Assembly: GCA_028751875.1 (NCBI GenBank)
Contig: CM054144.1
Location: 22,528,526 to 22,592,525 of the forward strand
Source of the DNA: Rapana venosa
Taxonomy: Eukaryota > Mollusca > Gastropoda > Neogastropoda > Muricidae
DNA: 64,000 nt
Direction of reading: 5' to 3'
The position numbers and the translations under genes are program-made. Position 1 is the first letter of the stretch. Every line of letters starts with the position of its first letter. The notes under the pieces are model-generated. The model did no database searches, was not told where the DNA came from, and saw only the letters and a program-made list of their open reading frames with translations. Shown one piece after another: positions 56,136 to 64,000 of the stretch.

Positions 56136-58803
56136 GATAAGCACTTTCTTTTGATAAAGGCTACTGTAATGAATGTGTTTATTTTTAATTAATCTGTATG
56201 GACAGGTATTTCTGTTAAAGAGGAAGCAGAAGTGGTGATTGGAAGAAAGGAAAAATCAACTGGATAAAAATTTGAAGTTTGCTATACAATCTTTCTTACT
56301 TTAGTTTTCTTCTTTTTTTCTCTCAGCTGGTCTTGATCTCTCTTATTTTTTTCCTTCTTCTGGATATTTTCCTTCTTTTTTATTTTTAGATATAATCTGT
56401 TGTTTTTAATGTATTTGCTGATTGCTTGAGAGGTGAAGGCTGCAGGTTGGTGTACAAATTCATTCCTACGTTTTTCCCCTCAGTGAAAGGATTGTGATAG
56501 AAGCTGTTACAAAGTTTAACTTCTTCGGCATTGAAGAAAAATGAAAGTCCAGTCTTACTGGTTGGTGTACACATCTGCAAGGGGAAAAATGAATTCTTTG
56601 GAATTGGTGTATCGAATCTGCTTTGAAATGCTTGAAACATATTTGTTAACATGCTAGTGTGTGTGTATTTGGGTTTTATCAGGGATTTAGAAAAAAATGT
56701 CATTGTTGTGTACAGTAGATAGGATTTTGTGTCAGTCTGCAAAATTGAAATTGTTTGTTAACATTTTTAGCTTTGTTATCTGAGCATGTTTTGTTCTGCA
56801 GATGCATATGTCTTGTTGTCTGACTCCATGTTAATGATAATAATGATAAAGTTAAAATAACAGTTTGGTGATAATACTTATCATTTCTCACACATACCAG
56901 CTGTTGCAATGTGTAAAGTGGTCTTCCAATCTATCTTTGATCCTGGCAGGTCATTATTCCTTCTTTAAAACACTTAGACTGCATCATCAGGTAGGAAATG
57001 GGTACTTTCAAAGACTGGGATTGAGATAACTGTTTTCCAGTGCTCTAGGAATAATTGCATTTATCTACGCTGAGACAGACACAATGGCAATGTCATGAGA
57101 TAGCGGAAGGATAATGTGAAGGCTGTAGTTCAAGTCCCAGGAGTGTTTGGTTGATGAAGGCATTTGCCATCTGCTAGAGCGATATGTCATGGTGTTGCAG
57201 CCTATGGGTGCCTTTTGTTACAGGCACTAAAGACCTGAACTTTTGTGTCAGTGTCTGTCAGGTGGATGTAGGAGGGAAAGCCCCAGTGTGTAGTGCTGTG
57301 AAGCTGGTTACCAATTATGCTCTGAAATGGATAGCAGGGCTGTGTTTTGAATTTGGTGAATGGCTATGCTGTGAAAACAGTCGAAACACTATATGGCTGT
57401 GCTTTAAAAATGGAAAATGACTATGCTTTGAATATCAAAACGGTTTTGCATTAATGGACTACATGGCAGGAGAACCACAGGCTGTGGAAGATGAGGGCTG
57501 TTATGGCCGGCAGTGTGGTTAGCAAGAACATACCCAGCATACTGTGTCATTGTCTCTGTAAAACAACATGAATGCTGGGGCTAGTTGATGGTATCCCCTA
57601 GTTAGAAGATCAATCCCAAAATTTAGATTCCTTTTTACATACATGCATTCAGTTTCACACTTCTCTGCGGTGTAAAAATGGCAGTATATGTACAATATGA
57701 AGCAAAAGTTATCTTTACCTATTATTTTTTATCTCTCTTATATTATCAGTAATAAGTCACACAGCCATTTCTTTATGTATTTTACAAGACGAAATCCGAA
57801 GATGGAATGATTGTAACATTAGTTTGTGCTATTTGCTTATAGAGCACTTGCAGCTAAGCTTTTTTTTTTCTCTCTCTCTTGTATTTTTGTCATATAGTGT
57901 GTAAAGTAGTACTGCTTTAAAAATGTAGCCATCCTACATGTAAATGTTTCTCAAGCTTAAACTAATTAGAATATTTTTTCCTCAATATGTAGGTGCATCA
58001 ATTTCATTGTTTCATTTTCCTTTAAACTGTTTTTTACAGTAATGTACTGGCAAATGCACTGATCAAGCATAATTACCAGACTAATGCAAGATTGTTAACA
58101 TTGTAAGTTTTAAGTGTTTTGTGAAAAATTATTGTTTATAATGTATGTGTATAGCATTGTTTTATGCATTAAGTGAATGTGTATTATAATATTTCAGTTG
58201 TTCATATTTTTGTGTGGTTTTTGAATAATTACAAAGGGGTTTTGTTTTTGTGTTGTGTTGTATAATATGTCACAGTATTGTAGAAATAATATAGATCAAA
58301 AAGGGGATGTACAAGTAAGGACATGGGTGCTCATTGGTGATGTAAGGTCATCATTGATCATGAGCTTGTCAAAGCTTACATTTTATGTGACAGTATGGAT
58401 GCAAGTGTGGATTTTTGTTGTTGTGCATTACATTTTATTTTACAGTATTTAAGCTCTTTTGTTACTTGTTTTTAATACCAGTTTCTGTACAGGAATCAAA
58501 AAGTTCATTGAAGATGACAGATTTGGTAAAGACTGGTGATGATGTTGGAAACTACTTAGTGGTTTTAAGGTTGATGTGACTTAACATAACACAAGGACAG
58601 TGGTGATTGAATCTTGTCCTAACAGACTGATTCAGATTTAAAAGAAATGTATTTTTTTTCTTTTTGAGGTTTTGTGTTTGGGTTTTTAAAAAAAAGTTTT
58701 AAAGTGTGGTTTGAATACTTGTTGGTTTATTTCATATATAATTTTTGGTTAATCTTGATTTGCCTGCAGTAAGTCTTTTTCAGCCGCTCTCAGTCTTAAT
58801 CAG

Positions 58804-59072
<269 letters not shown>

Positions 59073-59725
59073 AAAGACACTTAAAATTCCCATGTTCAGT
59101 AGATCTTTCTGTTGATAACAATACTATGTACTACCAAAAAAAAAAAATCTGCATTTCAACAACTAAAGCTTATATGTCTCCTGTTGAAAAGAGTCCCTGT
59201 CTACTATGAAAAAATCCAAACAAACTTGTTTCTGTATACCCATGCTTTGTGGTATCCCAGTTACATTGTGATCTTTCAACAACAGTTGAACTCCATTGCA
59301 AATAAAATAAAACAACAGAAAAAAAAGTGTCCCAGTCGTTGGTAACTATTCATGATGATGTTGTTTGTTTGGACTCCAATTGTTACCTCTGAAAGAAGAG
59401 CAAATACACCAATAAAGTCGTGAAAAGTTGTGAACTGTTTGTACAGTGACTTAGAGGGTATTGCTTGTGATAGATATATGTCTTGTTGAAAAAAAAAATC
59501 TGTTGGAATTACGCTGGAAGTAAAAGACTTTGTTTCACCAAAGTTCAGCTTGGAGTTGACTGAAATGAAGTTATGAATAGTGAAAATCCATGGAAGGTGA
59601 ACACTGGTGTGTGTCGTGTCATGTGCCGTGTGTGTGTGTGTGTGCGTGCGCGCGCGTTCAGATTTGTACAACAATTTTTAGGAGGTAGTGAGTGCTCTTT
59701 GAAATTTTTACAAACTTTTGCAAGA

Positions 59726-59728
<3 letters not shown>

Positions 59729-59798
<70 letters not shown>

Positions 59799-59812
59799 CA
59801 CACACACGCACG

Positions 59813-59844
<32 letters not shown>

Positions 59845-59852
59845 CGCGCGCA
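59729..59852. repeat. Compound (CT)n-(CA)n microsatellite
   Basis: About 69 bp of CT repeats, then CA repeats with CGCACG and ATATAC variants. It abuts the SINE head at 59858. Confidence 0.95.
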
Positions 59853-59857
59853 CGCGT

Positions 59858-60172
59858 GGGAGACGGGATAGCCTAGTGGTTAGAACATTGCGCCGCAATC
59901 TGACGACCTGGGTTCGATTCCTGTGCAGACACCACTCTCCGAAAAGTCCTTCGGATGAGACTGTAAACCGAGGCCCGTGTGCGAACGCACGCAGAACATC
60001 TTGCGCACACGTTAAATCCTGTTCCGCTTTTCGTAAGAGTAGGCCATTGTGTGCCGGTGGGAACAGATGACAAAATTTACAAAACCGCATACACACGGGG
60101 ACTAGATGTAAAAAAAGCACATGAGTGCTTATTCCATTATCCTCGATATAAAAGAATAAAAAAAATTATAAA
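59858..60172 (+). mobile_element. SINE-A, full length with clear tRNA-like head
   Basis: The head GACGGGATAGCCTAGTGGTT (A box) and CTGGGTTCGATTCC (B box near 59909-59921) are good Pol III promoter elements. The body runs CCTTCGGATGAGACTGTAAA, ACATCTTGCGCACACGTTAA, GAGTAGGCCATTGTGTGCCG and CACACGGGGACTAGATGTAA to GCACATGAGTGCTTATTCC. The tail is ATATAAAAGAATAAAAAAAA-like. This is the best-preserved copy in the window. Confidence 0.93.
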
Positions 60173-60221
60173 TAAAACACACACACACACACACACGCTA
60201 TGGTAGGTGAAACAATTAAAA

Positions 60222-60490
60222 CAGCATGAGCTCCCCGTGGGGATGCCGGCGTCTGTCAGTGTAAATAACTTCACCACCTCCTGGAAATTCTGTGCTAGAA
60301 ATTCCTTCTTTTCTATCTTTTCCTGTTTCTGCCTTGTCCCTTCTTCTTCCCGTCACCTTCTTGTCTATTTGCTGCTTTCTTGCTCCATATTTGCTGGCTG
60401 TTTTCGCCAGAAAGACTTAAAGTATAACAATTCTCTGCTGTGCCAAAGTTAGCTGGGCTGAGCCTAGCTTGTCAGGCGCCTAATGGCAGC
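60222..60490 (+). mobile_element. Dispersed repeat D
   Basis: It contains CCCCGTGGGGATGCCGGCGT, TCAGTGTAAATAACTTCACC, CTGGAAATTCTGTGCTAGAA and, at its end, TGTGCCAAAGTTAGCTGGGC. The first blocks recur at 22223-22296 and the last near 22635. No domain was recognised in its open frame. Confidence 0.55.
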
Positions 60491-60629
60491 AGCACAACGC
60501 ATTTTCGCTCATATGACAGACAACAATAGTTGCTGTCTTGAGCGTTCGATGATGATGATGAAGAAGAAGAAACAGCATTAGCGTGGAGGAAATACTTTGT
60601 AAGTCGGATCAGTTATTTAATATTTCTCA

Positions 60630-60800
60630 ATAGGTTGGGGTAGGACTGCCTATATTGTGAGGTTCTTGAAAACGACCATACACGCGAACTTCTCATCCGC
60701 TGTATACTTACGATCTCACTGTTATTCCCAGGAGTAATGAGCGAGGCAGATTGCATGTTCTGGGTGACCCCCAGGGTACTAAGATGGGGAACACCCAATA
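60630..60800 (+). mobile_element. GTCGG-family dispersed repeat, copy 5
   Basis: It contains GACTGCCTATATTGTGAGGT, ACACGCGAACTTCTCATCCG, GATCTCACTGTTATTCCCAG and GCATGTTCTGGGTGACCC, matching 17108-17345. Confidence 0.72.
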
Positions 60801-61084
60801 GCAACAAATCAATTATTCAACAAGTCTCATGAATTGAATATCTTTGAGTAAAAAATAAATAAATTCAAATTAAGAAATAAAGAAGAATCTCGATCACAAC
60901 TGAGATCTGCCACCGGTTTTAGACACAAAAAAGCAGCAAACAAGCAAAAAATGAAAATAAACACACACACACACACACACACACAAAGGCAGCCACCTAC
61001 CTCCCCCCCCCCCAAAAAAAAAAAAAAAAAAAAAGAAATGAATACATAAACCTAGAACGTGTATTGTGGACTTCTTTAGTGGTG

Positions 61085-61275
61085 ACGCATTCATGTACAA
61101 AAACTAGAGGTTCTTCCAGGAGAGCGACCGCAATCAACTGGTTCCAACCCCGTCCATAGCCAGTCTGTCTATCATCCAGATCGTAAATGGTGGTCCAGGT
61201 GCCAGCTATTCGGACGATAGACTGACGTCATGTGTGCAACATGCATTTAGGGCACGTTAAAGAACGGGTGCTACA
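61085..61275. mobile_element. Diverged fragment related to SINE family H
   Basis: GGTGACGCATTCATG and GTGCAACATGCATTTAGGGC ACGTTAAAGAACGG resemble parts of 13897-14330. Heavily diverged. Confidence 0.45.
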
Positions 61276-61276
61276 G

Positions 61277-61625
61277 ATTTATTCATTTATCCTTTTATAT
61301 CGAGGATAATGGAATAAGCACTCATGTGCTTTTTTTACATCAAGTCCCCGTGAGTATGCGGTTTTGTACATTTTGTCTCTGTTTCCACGGCACACAATGG
61401 CCTACTCTTCCGAAAAGCAGAACAGGATTTAACGTGTGCGCAAGATGTTCTGCATGCGTTCGAACACGGGGCCTCGGTTTATAGTCTCATCCGAAGGACT
61501 TTGACATTCAGTTCGATTTTTTTGTCAAACTGAGAAGAAAGGGCGAGGCTGGGAATCGAACCCAGAACCTCAGGGTTAACTTGTTGGCAGGCAAACGTCT
61601 TAACCATCCTGCCACCTTCCTTCCT
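61277..61625 (-). mobile_element. SINE-A body with a different tRNA-like head
   Basis: On the minus strand the head reads GGTGGCAGGATGGTTAAGAC (A box) and GAGGTTCTGGGTTCGATTCC (B box). The standard body follows: GTCCTTCGGATGAGACTATA, ACATCTTGCGCACACGTTAA, GAGTAGGCCATTGTGTGCCG and GCACATGAGTGCTTATTCC. The head differs from that at 59858 and 23052 (GATAGCCTAGTGGTTAGA type) while the body is the same. Confidence 0.85.
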
Positions 61626-61879
61626 TAGATGAGTGGAGGTGAGCGTTCAACTCCAATCCCGTGGGTCCACATAGTCGTGGCTTTGAATCTTCAGCAGCGC
61701 GTGGTGAATTAATAATGGTGGAGATTTTTACGACCTCAACTTGGGACAGACCTGATAGTGCCTTAATTCCCTTTGAGTATGTATGCATGCAGAAGATCAA
61801 ATACACACGTTTAAGACCCCACATCTTGTACCAGGAGAGAGATGGACTCCACCTTGTTCAAGAGATAGGGCCTGAAAAC

Positions 61880-62030
61880 TTCAGCAGTTTGCATGTGCCC
61901 AGTTTTGTACATGTTGTCATCCGTTCCCACCGGCGCACAATGCCCTACTTCCAAAAGGAGAAACAGTGTAAACTGTTGTGCCTGCGTTTGCACACAGGAC
62001 ATCGGTTTATAAACTCCCCCAAAGGGAGGG
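61880..62030 (-). mobile_element. SINE-A body fragment
   Basis: Minus-strand words GTAGGGCATTGTGCGCCGGT, GGGAACGGATGACAACATGT and TTTATAAACCGATGTCCTGT are diverged SINE-A body. Confidence 0.75.
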
Positions 62031-62225
62031 TGGGGGAGGAAGAGAGTGTCAGTTGACATGACAAAACAATTAAAATCATGCCTCCCCCCCCCCCCACACA
62101 CACACACACGCACACTTCAGATCATCAGTTGATTACCAAACGATGATAATTATAGAAAAGGAACGCCACTATCTATACCTCAAAAGGCAATAAACAGGAG
62201 GATTTTGCTTCGAAACCCTGTTTAG

Positions 62226-62228
<3 letters not shown>

Positions 62229-62267
<39 letters not shown>
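62229..62267. repeat. (GA)n microsatellite
   Basis: About 38 bp of GA repeat. Confidence 0.95.
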
Positions 62268-62383
62268 TTTTGAAACCTGACACACTGCGTTTAAAAAAAA
62301 AATGCTGCTGAAATGACCGCCCGAAAGAAAGACTATAGCCAGATAGGGAAACAGGGGTATCCATTTTACAAAACGGGTGGGGG

Positions 62384-62612
62384 GTGGATAGCCTAGTGGT
62401 TAGAGTTTGCTGAGCTCGCGATCAGAGGAATCGGGTTCCAGCTACCAGAAAGACACTTTTCCCCCTGTAGTTCATATCCCTACCGACTCCACTTCGTCGG
62501 AAGTCCTTCGGATGAAACTATAAACAGTGGTCCTGTGTTAAAAAAACAAGCACAGAGAACATAATCTCGTTAAAACCCGTTCCGCCTTTAGCAGGATTAG
62601 GCCACTGAATAC
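62384..62612 (+). mobile_element. SINE-A, 3' truncated, with tRNA-like head
   Basis: GGATAGCCTAGTGGTTAGAG (A box) and ATCGGGTTCCAGCTACC (degraded B box) precede CGGAAGTCCTTCGGATGAAA and GTTAAAACCCGTTCCGCC. It stops at GATTAGGCCACTG before an A/CAA-rich tract at 62620-62730. Confidence 0.82.
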
Positions 62613-62757
62613 AGATTAAAAAGCATTTACACCCCCAAAAAACAAACAACAAAACAAACAAACAAACAAAAAACAGCAACAACAACCCCCCAAAACCTCA
62701 ACAACAGCAGAAACAAAACAAAAAACCAAAACGCATGCCTACTGGTGTGTTTAAACA

Positions 62758-62875
62758 ACATGCCCGAAGTCGGAATGTGGCTACCTTAATGGTGAACGGA
62801 AGGTCGTACACATACACTCTCACCATTTCTGAATCTAAAAGCTTTGGCCGAGACACAGGAAAAGTGGCTTAATTA
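62758..62875 (+). mobile_element. GTCGG-family dispersed repeat, copy 6
   Basis: GCCCGAAGTCGGAATGTGGC, TACCTTAATGG, CTCTCACCATT and AGCTTTGGCCGAGACAC, in the same order as 10240-10375. Confidence 0.72.
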
Positions 62876-62879
62876 AAAA

Positions 62880-64000
62880 AAAATGTTATTCAATAGTGGA
62901 ACGAACTCCTTCCTTATGACTTCCTTTTTCCCCCCTTCGTTATCACCCCCCCCCCCCACCCCCCTCCAAAAAAAGGTTATTTAATGACTGTCTTCTTACT
63001 AAGTTAAAACAGTCCACTCATAGTGTTCTCTAGTTTTGCGACAAAGTTTTTTGTGTGTGTATAGTCTGTGAATGATTTCAAGGAAGAGTTGAGATGTTTT
63101 CGTTGTTTGTAATGAAAGGGCGATTTATTCAAGAAAAATTAATTTTAACTCTTATTAAAAGGTTTTGATGGCTAGAAAAATAGTTTATTTTTAAATAGAC
63201 TATAGAAATAATATTTACAATGCGGCTTAAGTCTTATAAACGTAAAATTTATATAGATATAAATTATATGTAATTATAAATTGTAGTTCTTTGTTTCGAC
63301 ACGAAAGAAACCGGCGAGTTCGTCATTGGTATTTTGATAAAGAAGTTTGAAAAGTTTAGAGTAAAATTAAATTGTGTTTCTTTGGTGCAACCTGATTTAG
63401 GCAATTTAAGTTATCCCCATGAACGAAAACGTCATTTTGGTGATCTTGGTTGAGATCATCGACTCCTAACCTCAGACGGAGGAGGGTAGGCTCATGACAT
63501 ACACTTGTGCAAGTCTAAAAACTTTTGCAGCTCACACATAACAATATGGCAAATAGAAGTGTAGACCTTTCTTGTTAGCAAGTCAAACTGGATTAGCTAC
63601 TATATAACCAGCTGTCTGTGTACCTAAATAAGGCTATTAACTGCTATAAACTGCTATATTCTTAGCCTCAGAATCAGTGATCGTAGCTCTTCGTCAGATG
63701 GGCAACAAGAAGACAGGATAGACAAGATGCGCTCAGAAAGAAAATTCTGATTTGAAACTTCAGTCGCATGCGAACAGAATTGCATAAAATGCAAGGGATT
63801 ATCATGCAGCAAAAACAGAAAAGCATGAACATTTTTTTAAAATTCTCAAGCATAAAAGAAGTGCTCGCGTTGTGGCAAATGGAAGGAAAGACCGTCCAGC
63901 AAAAGATGCAGATGTATAGAAGGTGCACAACATGAAGAGAAAGAAGAGACGGGACTCTGCTTAATACAAAGAATATGTCTCTTTGGCACGCAACTGTACG
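62880..64000. other. Right end of window, no gene seen
   Basis: AT-rich sequence with a C run near 62946. Open frames such as 63674-63928 are short, Cys/Phe-rich and unrecognised. Confidence 0.55.

Larger units (their letters stand above)
49893..58800. other. T-rich region without recognised genes
   Basis: It contains (CT)n at 52577-52650 and 56069-56131, a 23-G run near 52467-52489 and AT/CA arrays near 53.4-53.7 kb. A GC-richer island at 52900-53110 and a weak B-box-like AGTTCAAGTCCCAGG at 57129 hint at old repeats. No exon is supported. Confidence 0.5.

Noticed and set aside
57300..57450. Weak tandem repeat around CTATGCTTTGAA
   Set aside because: Spacing is irregular and similarity low. 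Not clearly distinct from chance.
59858..59935. Functional tRNA gene
   Set aside because: A and B boxes are good, but the segment runs straight into the SINE body shared with other copies and the acceptor stem is not convincing.

Overview
The window is nuclear DNA of an animal, most likely a gastropod mollusc. Genes are split by GT-AG introns of 0.5-7.4 kb. Intergenic DNA is crowded with tRNA-derived SINEs whose sequences resemble repeats I associate with gastropods. (CT)n, (GT)n, (CA)n and triplet microsatellites are unusually dense. The encoded proteins are ordinary metazoan families. No species can be named from sequence alone.

Layout. (1) 129-4647, plus strand: the last five coding exons (218 residues) of an animal lipoxygenase. 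It runs from the second metal-ligand region to the C-terminal isoleucine; the N-terminal part lies upstream of the window. Its 3' flank to about 5.5 kb is an array of about 34-bp repeats built on the gene's own last codons and stop. (2) About 5.8-15 kb and 16.3-24 kb: repeat-rich intergenic DNA with SINEs, a 35-bp minisatellite, a 0.84-kb pyrimidine triplet array, and long poly-G and (CT)n runs. (3) 15040-16170, minus strand: an intronless 376-residue rhodopsin-like GPCR lacking the usual DRY, CWxP and NPxxY signatures. (4) 28648-44889, plus strand: a complete nine-exon PP2C-type protein phosphatase (321 residues) starting MGQ. Its introns hold a piggyBac-like MITE with TTAA ends and a decayed LINE reverse-transcriptase tail. 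(5) 44890-58.8 kb: T-rich DNA with no coding exon I can support, partly perhaps a long 3' UTR. (6) 58.8-64 kb: SINE-rich DNA again, including copies of one SINE body carrying two different tRNA-like heads.

The three genes do not form a functional unit. The lipoxygenase oxygenates polyunsaturated fatty acids, the GPCR is an orphan membrane receptor, and the PP2C is a probably myristoylated Ser/Thr phosphatase. No new multi-gene system was found. The most notable observations are the stop-codon-spanning minisatellite of the lipoxygenase, the MITE that interrupts a 55-bp tandem repeat at TTAA, the head-swapped and nested SINEs, and microsatellites that flip into their own reverse complement.
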